Source of the DNA: Phycisphaerales bacterium
GTDB lineage: Bacteria > Planctomycetota > Phycisphaerae > Phycisphaerales > UBA1924
DNA: 55,768 nt
Direction of reading: 5' to 3'
Assembly (NCBI GenBank): GCA_020427635.1
Contig: JAGQOH010000014.1
Coordinates: forward strand, 1 to 55,768
Shown here in pieces: positions 23,201 through 32,800 of the stretch (position 1 is its first letter; each line of letters begins with the position of its first letter). The notes beneath the pieces are model-generated. The model made no database searches and was not told the origin of the DNA. It was given only the letters and a program-made list of their open reading frames with translations. A program made the translations under genes and the position numbers.

Positions 23201-24007
23201 GAGGTCCTTCACGCTTTCGATGAAGCCCACTCCACGCACGATGTACTCGGCCCGGTTGATCTCAAGCGTGCGTGCCCCGACATCAAGGTTGCTCTTGCGC
23301 ACCGCTGCGATGACCTGCTGCAATGCAATGCCCGCGGCGCGCATCGCATCGGGATTGACATCAACTTGATACTCCCGCACATACCCGCCGATGGAGGCGA
23401 CTTCCGAAACACCCTCCACACCGGCAAGCTTGTATTTGACAGAGAAGTCCTGAATCGATCGCAACTCGTCCGGCCCCCAACCACCTGTCGGGTTGCCGTC
23501 GGCATCTTGGCCTTCGAGCGTGTACCAGAACACTTGGCCCAGCGCAGTGGCATCGGGCCCAAGCGCCGGCGCCACGCCTTGCGGCAACGTTCCGGCCGGC
23601 AGCGAATTGAGCTTCTCCAGTACGCGAGATCGCGACCAATAGAATTCGATGCCATCCTCGAAGACAACGTAGATCGTCGAGAACCCGAAGATGGAGTAGC
23701 TGCGAATGTCTTTGACGCCTGGGATTCCAAGCAGCGCAACGGTGAGCGGGTAGCTGATTTGGTCGTCGATGTCCTGCGGGCTGCGGCCTTGCCACTCAGT
23801 GAAGACGATCTGCTGGTTCTCGCCAATGTCCGGGATCGCATCGACCGGCACCGGATTGCGAGGCAGATCGCCCAGACGCCAGTCGAAGGGCGCCACGAGC
23901 ACGCCGGCCAAGAGTGTCGCGAAGAGCACAATGGCCACCACGAGCTTCTGTTCGAGACAGAACCGGATCAGCGTGCGAAGCGCGCCATGATCTCGTGCGT
24001 CACTCAT
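20216..24007 (-). CDS. cusA: Heavy-metal RND efflux pump, CusA type (enlarged)
   Basis: The inner-membrane pump protein (1263 aa) matches the HME-RND family, which exports Cu(I)/Ag(I) using the proton gradient. The methionine triad of CusA is conserved: M716 (LYMPTTMP), M766 (ISMVETI) and M855 (IVMLQSG); the first two are 50 residues apart, as I recall for E. coli CusA. FFxF-type start FCLEQKLVVAIVLFATLLAG, VEFYWSRSRV-like periplasmic segments and the GIAIAIGTIVDMGIVL helix are also seen. It is about 220 residues longer than E. coli CusA. One insertion of about 140 residues lies before M716, around residues 540-660, and adds hydrophobic segments (LGVLLAILLNGLGGLIV, FVAVLVVLIVLA). A second of about 40 lies between M766 and M855. 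It overlaps cusB by eight bases. Confidence 0.93.
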   Translation of the reverse strand: MSDARDHGALRTLIRFCLEQKLVVAIVLFATLLAGVLVAPFDWRLGDLPRNPVPVDAIPDIGENQQIVFTEWQGRSPQDIDDQISYPLTVALLGIPGVKDIRSYSIFGFSTIYVVFEDGIEFYWSRSRVLEKLNSLPAGTLPQGVAPALGPDATALGQVFWYTLEGQDADGNPTGGWGPDELRSIQDFSVKYKLAGVEGVSEVASIGGYVREYQVDVNPDAMRAAGIALQQVIAAVRKSNLDVGARTLEINRAEYIVRGVGFIESVKDLEQTAITARDGQPILVSDIASVSLGPALRRGVLTKGGEEAVGGVIVVRYGENPMATIQRVKQKIADIASGLPSKVLADGTESRVTIVPFYDRTGLIKETLQTLNSAIAQQVLVTIIVVVLMVMHLRSSVLISAMLPIAVLMTFVGMKIFRVDANIVALSGIAIAIGTIVDMGIVLSENILRRLDEANESESRLEVIYCATTEVGSAVLTAVATTVVGFLPVFTMTAAEGKLFKPLAYTKTFALIASIIVALTIVPAAAHLLFGWKLRPGRPRVIAAGALTILGVLLAILLNGLGGLIVTVFGLFHLLKPSLPDRVARGIQWSANFVAVLVVLIVLARSWEPLGPEPGVIGNALFIGSIVGGLLLAFWMVRLAFPRVLAWALRHKLIALSPAMFVILFGATAWLGFDRVFGWLPDSIRQREAVVQVAHAFPGIGSEFMPSLDEGAFLYMPTTMPHASIGEATDILKELDRRIMSVPEVEIAVGKIGRVESPLDPAPISMVETIIQYKSEYKTDEAGRRLTFRFDNAADDFVRDDHGELIPDGQGRPFRQWREEVTSPQDIWDEIVKAAEMPGVTSAPKLQPIETRIVMLQSGFRAPMGIKVFGPDLESIESFGLELEHVLKQVPSVQPAAVFADRVVGKPYLEIEIDRERIARYGLQIADVQEVIEVAIGGKPLTMTVEGRERYPVRVRYLRELRDQPETLGDILVPTASGAQVPLREVATIKYRRGPQMIKSEDTFLVAYVLFDKLPGHAEVDVVHEAQELIGAKIKSGELGVPAGVSFEFAGSYKNQVRAAKRLRLVLPLSLAIIFLLIYFQFRKVSVTLFIFTGVFVAWGGGFLMLWLYAQPWFLDDALIGTNLRTLFQIRPFNLSVAVWVGFLALFGIATDDGVIMATRIRQSMDEEKPDSIEAIRWCVVEGGRLRIRAAVMTTATTVLALLPVLTSSGRGSDIMIPMAIPSFGGMAVASITWFVVPILYCWGAEWKYRFTKPSSEHVHEGG

Positions 24008-25955
24008 GGCGGCGCTCCATTGGGCGCGGCTCGAGTGCGTCCCGCAATTCGCCGCAACGCAGCATGCTCTCGCCGAAGTAGGGGTTGCTCACGACCTCGC
24101 CGCGCTGCATCCAGTCTGCACCCTTGAAATCGAACGCCATCGGACAGTACACAATGTGCCAAGTCTCCGAACCCTGGTGGCCGAACTGCTTCTGCAAGGC
24201 GATGACTGCGTCGCTCATCGACTCGAATCGCGCGCGGGCAGCTTCGATGTCGGGCGCCTCGTCCTCCCCACGAAGCATGGCGGCGGCTCGGCGCCAGTCG
24301 GCCAGTGGCTGACCCACGAGCTCTGCTTCCGGAACGAACCCGATTGCGGTCCTAAGGTCGCCCGCCGCCCGCGTGAAACCGACAAGGTCGTCCGATGCAA
24401 GCGCCTCCTGTGCGTCAAGGTACGCCGCGTACACCGGCTTAAGCGCGAAGATGAACGAATCGGGCGCCGCTGCGTGCGCAACATGCGAAGCGTCAGCACT
24501 TGGTGTCATCATGCTTGGCTTCGCCGCGATCTGCATCGCGCTATCGATCCGGAAAGCGCCATGCACGACTACGCGCTCGCCCTCCTGGAGCCCCTGGCGC
24601 ACGACGTAGTAATCCCCCGCGCGCGGGCCAAGCACAACCTCGCGGCCCTCGTATGTTGGTGAGTCGGCATTTGGCACCTCGAGATAGACGACCGATCGTG
24701 TGCCGGTGAACAGCACCGCGGTGCGAGGAACGACCAGAGGCTCTTGGACTTGACTCGCATCGCCAACGATCCCGAGCGACTCCGCCGTCACAAGATCCAT
24801 GCCGCAGATGTCACATTGACCTGGACCATCTTTCACGATCATCGGATGCATCGGACAGACCAGGCGCCCTGCCAGTTCATCGCTGACCACAGCCCCACTT
24901 TCACCAACGCGCGGGCGAATCACGGCGGACGCGAACATCCCAGGCTTGAGTCGACCGTCATGGTTGTCCACCGCGACGCGAACTGCCGCGGTGCGCGTCT
25001 GTTCATCGACCATCGGTTCAATGAAGGAAATGCGTCCCTCGAATCGCTCGCCCGGATGCGCCTCGACCGTAAAGACAACCTGCTGACCCCATCGGAGCAG
25101 TGGGAGTTGCGATTCATACGCTTCGAGATCGAGCCATAGGCGCGTAAGGTTCGCCACTGTCGCAATTGGCGAGCCCTCATTGAGATAGTCGCCCTCGCGC
25201 ACCGCCATGTGCGTGACCACACCACCCATCGGCGCAAATACAGTCAGCGTGTCCGTCCGATGGCGACCTTCCTCCACGTCTGCGATTTGTGCAGTCGTCA
25301 ATCCATAGAGCCGCAGCTTTTCACGCGCGGCGGCCAATGTATCCAGCGTCGCCTCGCGCACAATGTCGCTCATATTGGGTGACGCGTCGCTGGCCCTCGC
25401 AGCTTGGCGCAGCTCTTCAAAGGACGCCAGGAGATCCGGGCTATACATCTCCGCGATGTGATCACCCTTGGCGACAGGCACTCCCACGTAGTTCACGAAC
25501 AGTCGCTGGATGCGACCGGGGAAGTAGGCGGTCAGCCGTGCAACCGATGTCTCGTCGTATGTCACCTTGCCGTAGAGGCGTACCTCAGCATGCGGAAAGA
25601 ACCTCGCCACCGGCGCTGTCTCGATTCGACTAGCCCGCGCGTCGGCTTTGCTCAGGGTCATGCGCTGGGCATCCTCGCCCCCCCCATGGTTGGCGACCGG
25701 AATGAGATCCATGAAGCAGATCGGGCACTTCGCTTTGGGGTCGGTAAGGCGCACCGACGGGTGCATGGAGCAGGTGTAGTACTGGGTGCCGCCGCTCGTG
25801 CTTGGCGTGTCGGCGTGCGATTCGCGCTCCATGCTTCCTGGATGTCCGATCCGGTAGCCAAGCAAGAGCGCCCCGACGATCAGCAGCAGCGCAACCGCCG
25901 CGGAACTGTGACGCCAGACATGTGCGAGGAATGCTCTGAGCTCAAGCTTGCTCAT
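24000..25955 (-). CDS. cusB: Efflux membrane-fusion (adaptor) protein, CusB type
   Basis: The adaptor (651 aa) links CusA with the outer-membrane channel and may pass metal ions. It has an N-terminal membrane anchor (residues 17-36), then a heavy-metal-binding domain with YTCSMHP and CPICFMDLIP (about 60-86). The lipoyl/barrel regions follow (GKVTYDETSVARLTAYFPG, LFVNYVGVPVAKGD, FAPMGGVVTHMAVREGDYL). A second metal site is inserted at about 365-400 (CPMHPMIVKDGPG, CDICGMDLV). The C-terminus (about 505-640) is a DUF3347-like domain (VYAAYLDAQEALASDDL, IVYCPMAFDFKGADWMQ). Two copies of the CPMHP/CxxC site plus DUF3347 is more than a minimal CusB. Its ATG overlaps the cusC stop as ATGA. Confidence 0.9.
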   Translation of the reverse strand: MSKLELRAFLAHVWRHSSAAVALLLIVGALLLGYRIGHPGSMERESHADTPSTSGGTQYYTCSMHPSVRLTDPKAKCPICFMDLIPVANHGGGEDAQRMTLSKADARASRIETAPVARFFPHAEVRLYGKVTYDETSVARLTAYFPGRIQRLFVNYVGVPVAKGDHIAEMYSPDLLASFEELRQAARASDASPNMSDIVREATLDTLAAAREKLRLYGLTTAQIADVEEGRHRTDTLTVFAPMGGVVTHMAVREGDYLNEGSPIATVANLTRLWLDLEAYESQLPLLRWGQQVVFTVEAHPGERFEGRISFIEPMVDEQTRTAAVRVAVDNHDGRLKPGMFASAVIRPRVGESGAVVSDELAGRLVCPMHPMIVKDGPGQCDICGMDLVTAESLGIVGDASQVQEPLVVPRTAVLFTGTRSVVYLEVPNADSPTYEGREVVLGPRAGDYYVVRQGLQEGERVVVHGAFRIDSAMQIAAKPSMMTPSADASHVAHAAAPDSFIFALKPVYAAYLDAQEALASDDLVGFTRAAGDLRTAIGFVPEAELVGQPLADWRRAAAMLRGEDEAPDIEAARARFESMSDAVIALQKQFGHQGSETWHIVYCPMAFDFKGADWMQRGEVVSNPYFGESMLRCGELRDALEPRPMERRHE

Positions 25956-27376
25956 TCGTTCACCTCCCTGGGCAGAATGTCGGTCACGCTGCGCGTCGGT
26001 ACGTCTTGTCCGACGAGCGTGTGAAGCCTCGCCAACGCCTTGCCTCGATCTGCCTTTGCACGCTCTGCTGCAAGGGCGAACTCGAGCAGCGTCCGTTCTG
26101 TGTCGAGCAGGTCGAGGAAGCTTGTGTCACTGGCGCGGAAACCTGCAAGCGATGCACGCAGCGATTCCTGTGCCTTCGGCATGAGCGTGCGCTCATAGAG
26201 TCGCACACGCCGGTCGGCGTCAGTATGTTCGAACCAAGCACGCTCGATCGCCGCCATGATCTGATTCGATTGGTTGTCCCGATCCGCTGCCGCCTCGAGT
26301 CGACGAGCGATCGCTTCCCGCACACCGGCGTCATACTTCTCTCGCCACAAAGGCACGTTCACGCCAAACGTCAACATCACCGGATCGTCGCCACTCTCAG
26401 GGATCGATGGGTCACGAGCCTCGCCCGTGAACGTGTAGTCGAGCCCAACGGTCAGGTCGGGCAGGCCATTCTTCTGGGCGACGCGCGCCAACGCACGCTG
26501 CTCTTCGATGCGTTCATCGAGCGCTTGCAACGCTGGGTTTGTCTGCCTTGCAATCTCGGCAAGCCCCGCCGCGTCGATTGCCACGACACGTTCGGGCATC
26601 TGTTGCAGCACTGGTGCTTCCGCATCGGCCGGTCGATTCAGCACTGCGTTAAGCTCAGCGACAAACGCCGGGCGCATCGCGCGAAGCTGTTCAAGCCGAT
26701 CGTTGAGTTGACCCAATTCCACCTGCACGCGCACCAATTCGGGATGCGATCCCGCACCAACGCGATACCGCGCGCGCACAACCTCCTCAAATGACTGCAA
26801 GAGATCCATGTTCTCATTGGTAATGCGGGTCGCAGCGTCCAAGTAGACCAGTTCATGCAAGGCCCCGATCGCCCGCTCCGTCACGCTCAGGCGCACCGCT
26901 TCGAACGTGCGCCAGGCTGCTCGCGCTACACGGACGGCAGCATCTTCACGATCGTCCAGCGATCCAAACCAGGGAAACGTCTGGCTTACTCCCAACTTGG
27001 CCTGTTGCGGGCCAACACGTGTCTCGACCTCGTCAAGAAAGAAGCCGATGCTCAAACGCGGATCAGGCAGCGCGCGAACCTGAGGCAGGCGCTCTGTAGC
27101 TGCACGCCAACGTTGATACGCCGCCTCCACCGCTGGGCTGTGCATAAGCGCGTAGCGAACGTAGTCCTCAGGTGAAGCGTTCGGAAGCAACGTCGCATCG
27201 CCTGAGAAAATACCCCGCTCATCATCGCGATACTGCGAAGGAGGCGCTTCGGAAGCACCACTTGGAATCACCCGACCATCTCTTGTGCCAATGGGCTGAT
27301 CGAACGGTGACGCACAGCCACCGATCAAACCCGCTGCCACGGCGCAACTTGCGCACGCGAGTGCTCGCAATGCCAT
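25952..27376 (-). CDS. cusC: Outer-membrane efflux lipoprotein, CusC/TolC type
   Basis: The channel protein (474 aa) forms the outer-membrane exit duct of the pump. A lipoprotein signal is present: hydrophobic start and lipobox LIGGC at residues 17-21. Two OEP (TolC-like) repeats follow: the first at about 70-250 (YVRYALMHSPAVEAAYQRWR, SQTFPWFGSLDDREDAAV), the second at about 275-460 (LAEIARQTNPALQALDERI, GVNVPLWREKYDAGVREAIA), each with long heptad-rich helices. It overlaps cusB by four bases and lies 95 bases after the cysteine-rich gene, which fits one transcript. Length is normal for the family. Confidence 0.9.
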   Translation of the reverse strand: MALRALACASCAVAAGLIGGCASPFDQPIGTRDGRVIPSGASEAPPSQYRDDERGIFSGDATLLPNASPEDYVRYALMHSPAVEAAYQRWRAATERLPQVRALPDPRLSIGFFLDEVETRVGPQQAKLGVSQTFPWFGSLDDREDAAVRVARAAWRTFEAVRLSVTERAIGALHELVYLDAATRITNENMDLLQSFEEVVRARYRVGAGSHPELVRVQVELGQLNDRLEQLRAMRPAFVAELNAVLNRPADAEAPVLQQMPERVVAIDAAGLAEIARQTNPALQALDERIEEQRALARVAQKNGLPDLTVGLDYTFTGEARDPSIPESGDDPVMLTFGVNVPLWREKYDAGVREAIARRLEAAADRDNQSNQIMAAIERAWFEHTDADRRVRLYERTLMPKAQESLRASLAGFRASDTSFLDLLDTERTLLEFALAAERAKADRGKALARLHTLVGQDVPTRSVTDILPREVNE

Positions 27377-27471
27377 TCCTGGATCTCCTGATTGCTGACT
27401 CGATAGACCAAACAGACGCCAAGGTCACGTGCGGTTCGATGAGCGCGCACTGTCCCTGCGGGTCCTTGGGT

Positions 27472-27870
27472 CTATGTTCGCCAGACGCCCAGGAAAGCCT
27501 GCACGTGATTGTGTGACCTGCCATCCGGTACGCACTGACCTCGTCGGAACGACGGGCGCACTTCGGCGCGAGGGCCACAGCAAACCAGAGGGGGTGCGAG
27601 CGCACCAATTGCCAGCAGAGAGTCACGTTCGTGCTGGGGCATCGGCGCCTGCGGCACAGGTTCTGGCAATTCGTTGGAGGCGCCGCAGAGGCACGCGCCA
27701 CCGGTCTTGCCACAGACGTGTTCGACGATCCGCTCGCCGCAGCATGTCACGCGCTCGATCGTCTGGCAACAAGCTGGTGCGCACTCCACCGGCCCGCGCA
27801 CTGGGACTGGTGCAAAGCCCGCAAGTAGCGACTGCCACACCAGGGCCAGGATGAGCACAAGGCGAGTCAT
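27472..27870 (-). CDS. Small exported cysteine-rich protein upstream of cusCBA
   Basis: This 132-aa protein has a hydrophobic N-terminus (TRLVLILALVWQSLLAGF), likely a signal peptide. The mature part has 11 cysteines in clusters: ECAPACC, TCCGE, VCGKTGGACLCG, VCCGP and QCV. No known domain is recognised. As first gene of the copper-efflux operon it may bind copper or silver in the periplasm, which is inference from Cys content and position. The start is ATG 27870 (ATG 27876 is also possible); TATAGT at 27879-27884 is close upstream, suggesting a leaderless mRNA. A short palindrome GGAA-AGTA-TTCC lies at 27898-27909. Confidence 0.6.
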   Translation of the reverse strand: MTRLVLILALVWQSLLAGFAPVPVRGPVECAPACCQTIERVTCCGERIVEHVCGKTGGACLCGASNELPEPVPQAPMPQHERDSLLAIGALAPPLVCCGPRAEVRPSFRRGQCVPDGRSHNHVQAFLGVWRT

Positions 27871-27897
27871 CTGCATCCACTATATCGGCCAGCCCCA

Positions 27898-27909
27898 GGA
27901 AAGTATTCC
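27898..27909 (-). promoter_or_regulatory. Short palindrome upstream of the copper-efflux operon
   Basis: GGAA-AGTA-TTCC is a 4-bp inverted repeat about 30 bases before the first gene of the operon, upstream of the candidate -10 TATAGT (27879-27884). It could be part of a metal-regulator operator. The arms are too short to name a family, and no regulator gene lies nearby. Confidence 0.2.
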
Positions 27910-27969
27910 ATTCCCCCTTGAACTCCCTGCCGCCCAGGCTATCGGGCGGTCTCACCGCAGGGCCGTCCG

Positions 27970-29712
27970 TCAACGCACGTAGTACTCGACCGGACGCCCC
28001 GCATCCTCAGCACCCGCCTCCATCCAGCGCTGCACAGCATCCCGAATGCGGTTCTTTTGGATCTTGCCCGTGACCGTCATTGGGAAGTCCTGCACGAACC
28101 AGATGCGGCGCGGAACCTTGTAGTGCGCGATCTGACCCTTGGCGTACTCCCGAAATGCGTCAACGTCCAGCGAGGCCCCGGAGCGCAAGCGAACCCATGC
28201 GCCAATCTCCTCACCATACTTTTCATCGGGAACGCCGAAGACCGCAATCTCCTCCACGTCCGCGTGCTCATAGTAGAACGCTTCAATTTCAGCGGGATAC
28301 ACGTTTTCGCCACCGCGGATGATCATGTCCTTGAGACGACCCGTAATGGACAAATAGCCATGCTCATCAATCACGCCGAGATCCCCCGAGTGCAACCAAC
28401 GCGCCGCGTCGATTGCTGCTGCAGTGGCCTCGGGCTGACCGTAGTACCCGCGCATCACGTGGTAGCCGCGAAAACAGACCTCGCCTGGCATGCCGAGCGG
28501 CTGCGTCGCGCCAGTCTCGGGATCAACGATCTTGCACTCCTGATGCGGGATGGGCGTACCAACGGTGCGCAGTCGCCGCTCCACCGAATCCGATGGGCGC
28601 GTGAGCGCAGCAATGGGCGAACACTCGGTCTGGCCATACCCAATGAGGATCTCGCGGCAGCCCATGTCCTCCATCACTTGGCGCATCAGCTCAGGCGGAC
28701 AGGGCGCGCCCGCCATGATCCCCGTGCGCAGTGACGACAGATCGAAGGTTGCAAAATCCGGATGCTCCAGCTCCGCGACAAACATCGTGGGTACGCCATG
28801 CACTGCCGTGCATCGCTCGTCCTGAATCGCCTTGAGCACGGCGCCCGCTTCAAAGTGGTCAGCCGGAATAACAACGCACGCGCCGCGCACCAAGCACGCG
28901 AGATTCGAGACCACCATGCCAAAGCAGTGGTAGAACGGCAGCGGCACGCACAAGCGATCGGCCTCGGTCAAGCCCATCTCCACACCAATGAAATAGGCAT
29001 TGTTCACGATGTTGTGGTGCGTCAGAACGACGGCCTTGGGAAATCCGGTCGTGCCTGACGTGAACTGGATATTGATTGGGTCGTCCATGTCGAGCGAAAT
29101 CGCACGCTCTAGAACCGTCCGATCCGACACCGACGCACCAAGCCGCAGGAACGATGACCACGTGTGCATGCCCGGCGCCCATGGCTCGTCGCGCTCGATC
29201 TCCGTGGGATCCCACACGGTCACGCTGTGGAGCTTGGGCAAGAGGTTGGGCTTTAGTTCCGCAGGCGAACACAGACGCGCCTCGGGCACGAGTTCACAGA
29301 CCATCTCGACATAGTTCGACGTGCGAAAGGCCGGAATCAGAAACAGATGATTCACCTCTGCCAGCCGCAGCGCATGGCGCAACTCCGCGACCCGATACGC
29401 CGGATTGATGTTGACGAGCACAGCGCCCACGCGGGCGGTCGCGAGCTGAAGGAGAATCCACTCGAGGTTGTCCGTGGCCCAGACGCCAACTCGATCTCCC
29501 CGCGCTACGCCCAACGCCAAGAGCCCCTTCGCGACGCCTTGCACGCGCTGGTCGAGATCCGCATAGGTCACGCGATGCGCCTGGGGCACACACACCACCG
29601 CTTCTCGATCCGGAAAACGATCAATCACGCGGCGGAGAATCCGATTCACAGTCAACCCGAGGAGCGGCTCATCACCACCCCTATGCTGGTACGACAAGTG
29701 TCTTGCTTCCAT
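27970..29712 (-). CDS. Acyl-CoA synthetase (AMP-binding family)
   Basis: The enzyme (580 aa) activates a carboxylic acid, probably a fatty acid, with ATP and CoA. Motifs: the P-loop-like IQFTSGTTGFPKAVVLTH, the ATP-binding ILIGYGQTECSPI, the hinge region YLSITGRLKDMIIRGGENVY and the C-terminal catalytic Lys in FPMTVTGKIQKNRIRD. These match the FadD/AcsF-like medium- to long-chain group (FadD3/FadK type). ATG 29712 is chosen because homology starts soon after (LSYQHRGGDEPLLGLT); readings from 29916 would extend into the dnaE2 end. It lies 157 bases after dnaE2 on the same strand and 93 bases before the cus operon. The exact chain length preferred cannot be read. Confidence 0.87.
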   Translation of the reverse strand: MEARHLSYQHRGGDEPLLGLTVNRILRRVIDRFPDREAVVCVPQAHRVTYADLDQRVQGVAKGLLALGVARGDRVGVWATDNLEWILLQLATARVGAVLVNINPAYRVAELRHALRLAEVNHLFLIPAFRTSNYVEMVCELVPEARLCSPAELKPNLLPKLHSVTVWDPTEIERDEPWAPGMHTWSSFLRLGASVSDRTVLERAISLDMDDPINIQFTSGTTGFPKAVVLTHHNIVNNAYFIGVEMGLTEADRLCVPLPFYHCFGMVVSNLACLVRGACVVIPADHFEAGAVLKAIQDERCTAVHGVPTMFVAELEHPDFATFDLSSLRTGIMAGAPCPPELMRQVMEDMGCREILIGYGQTECSPIAALTRPSDSVERRLRTVGTPIPHQECKIVDPETGATQPLGMPGEVCFRGYHVMRGYYGQPEATAAAIDAARWLHSGDLGVIDEHGYLSITGRLKDMIIRGGENVYPAEIEAFYYEHADVEEIAVFGVPDEKYGEEIGAWVRLRSGASLDVDAFREYAKGQIAHYKVPRRIWFVQDFPMTVTGKIQKNRIRDAVQRWMEAGAEDAGRPVEYYVR

Positions 29713-29869
29713 CGCAGTCTTCCCGGTGCATGGTCCCATACATACAAGAGCGGAGCACCCAACACCCGCGTCCTTGTCGTGTGGAATGTAGCGAATTCGG
29801 TGCGCCATGAGCGGCATCGATCGCTTCTCAAGATTGAGAAAGAATTGAGCCCCGTACTGGCCACTGCGC

Positions 29870-32800
29870 TCAGTGAAAGTCGCGTGACCGGGCCGCGAAC
29901 TCCGGCATGGACTCATCCAAACTCACCAGCCGATCGGCATGCACATGAACGACTTCTCCTTGGCGCTCGACACGCCCCTGCGCGAGCATGACCGATGACA
30001 AGCGAGCAATCTTGCGGAAGCGTTCGAAGATATCCTTCCACAGGATGAGATTCGCAATCCCTGTTTCATCTTCGAGCGTGATGAAGACCACACCGGAAGC
30101 GGTGCTTGGGCGCTGGCGCATGAGCACGACGCCTGCGACGGCGACCCGCCTGCCTTGCGGGCACTGGCTCGCATCTCGCAGGTCGGTTGTGCGAATGACG
30201 CCGTCGCGCTCAAACCGCTCGCGCATGAAGAACATTGGATGGGCCTTGAGCGAGAGGCCGACTGCTTCATAGTCACCTAAAACGTGCTTGCGAAGTGGAA
30301 GGCTTGGCAATCGCGCAATGGCCCGCTGGTCGTCATCACTGGGCTGAGCGATGTGCTCCTCAAAGAGTGGCAATGGGACATCGCGCAGCGGCCCGATTTG
30401 CCACGACGCGGCACGCCGGTCCACACCCATCGATCGAAAGGCATCCGCCTTGGCCAGTGCGCGCAAGGCGCGCGTGCTGATGCCGCTCCTGCGCCAGAGT
30501 TGCTCAATCGTCTCGAAGCGCTCCCATTGCTTGCGCGCCGCGACCAGGCGCTCTGCATCCTGCTCCGGTAAGCCACGCACCATGCGCAGGCCCAGTCGCA
30601 GCGCGGGCCCGTCCTTGCCCCATGCGCCGGGCTCCGCGGTGGCGATCGCCCTTGTTCGTGCGCCTGCATTCACCTCAAGCGAGCAATCCCACGCGCTGTC
30701 ATTCACATCGACCGGAAGCACATCGACGCCGTGCTCGCGCGCATCACGAACGATCTGTGCGGGGGCATAGAAGCCCATGGGCTGGCTGTTGATGAGCGCT
30801 GCCGCAAACAACGCCGGGTGATACCGCTTGAGCCAGCAAGACACATACACAAGCAACGCGAAGCTGGCGGCGTGTGACTCCGGGAAGCCGTATTCACTAA
30901 AGCCCTTGATCTGCGCAAAGCAGCGCTCCGCAAAGTCGCGCTCATAGCCGTTCGCAACCATGCCCGTGATGAGCCGACGACCAAATGCGGCGATCTTGTC
31001 GCCCTTGCGTCGCCACGCAGCCATCGCGCGCCGAAGTCCATCCGCCTCGTCGGGTGTGAACCCTGCCGCGACAATGGCGAGTTGCATCGCCTGCTCCTGA
31101 AAGAGCGGCACGCCGAGCGTGCGCCCGAGCACATCGCGAACCGCCTCACTCGGAAAGACCACTGCTTCCTCACCGGTGCGCCGCCGCAGGTATGGATGCA
31201 CCATGCCGCCCTGAATGGGTCCCGGGCGGACGATCGCCACCTCGATGACGAGGTCATAGAAGTTCGCCGGCTTCAATCGCGGCAGCATCGACATCTGCGC
31301 GCGTGATTCGATCTGAAAAACGCCAACCGTATCAGCGTGTTGAATCATCTCGTATACCGCCGGGTCCTCGCCATAGTCGTGCAGCACCTTATGCAGCGTC
31401 AGTTCCTCGCCCATGATCTGCTTCACAAATGTGAACGCCTTGCGAATGCAGGTCAGCATGCCAAGCCCAAGACAATCGACCTTGAGAATGCCCATGGCGT
31501 CGATGTCGTCCTTATCCCACTCGATCACCGTGCGGTCTTCCATGGCGGCGTTCTCGATGGGCACCAGGTCGTGCAGCGCCGTGCGTGTGATCACAAACCC
31601 GCCCACATGTTGCGACAAATGGCGAGGAAAGCCGGCGAGTTGCTTTGTCAAGGCCACGACCTGCCGGATCGTCGGATCTTGGCCATTGACACCGGCATCC
31701 GCGAAGCTCGATTCTGTCGGCGGCGCGTGCCAACGATCGAGGTTCTTCGCAAGCGCATCGACACAATCAAGCGAGAGCCCCATGGCCTTGCCGACTTCGC
31801 GCACGGCGCTGCGCCCGCGATAGCTGATGACCTCCGCCGTCAATGCCGCCCGCTCGCGCCCGTACTTCTGATAGATATGCTGAATCACCTCCTCGCGACG
31901 TTCGTGTTCGAAATCAATATCAATGTCAGGCGGTTCGTTGCGCGCACGGCTGACGAAGCGCTCGAAGAGCAGACTGAACCGCGCGGGATCGACCTCGGTA
32001 ATGCCCAAACAGAAGCACACCGCCGAGTTGGCCGCCCCGCCGCGCCCCTGGCAGAGGATGCCATGCGATCGCGCGAAATTGACGATGTCGTAACAAGTCA
32101 GGAAATAGGCTTCATAGCGCAGCTCCTTGATGAGCGCAAGTTCGTGCTCGAGTGACTGGCTCACTTTCGTCGGCACGCCATCGGGATAGCGCCGCCGCGA
32201 GCCGGTATCAACACACGCTTTGAGATACCCAAAAGGCGTCATGCCATCCGGACACGGCTCGACCGGATATTCGTACTTCAATTCATCCAGATCGAATGCC
32301 AAGGCGCGGTCGGCAACTTCGACCGTTCGTGCGATCGCCTCGGGCGCATCCGCAAACAAACGTGCCATCTCATCCGGCGTCTTGAGGTGACGCTCGGCAT
32401 TGACCTGCAGACGCAAGCCCGCCTGCTCGATCGTGCAGCCCTGGCGGATGCAGGTCACAGTGTCCTGCAGCATGCGTCGCTCGGGAATGTGATAGAGCAC
32501 ATCATTAGTCACCACGAGCGGCACGTTACATCGCTTGGCAAGTTCGTGCGCGTGTGCATGGCGCTCAGCGTCATCCTGGTGATACCGATGGGCCGTGGCA
32601 AGAGACAGGCGGTCATCATCGAAGGCGGATCGAAGCGCGTGGAGCATGTGCTCGTTATCGCTGCGCACGAACCAGCACGGCGCAATGATGGCAAGCAGAC
32701 CTGCGTTGCCCTCGAGTAAGTCATTGAACTGGAGGTGGCACTCGCCCTTCGGGGCTCGGCGCTTGCCGCGCGTGAGCAGTCGGCACAGACGCGCATAGGC

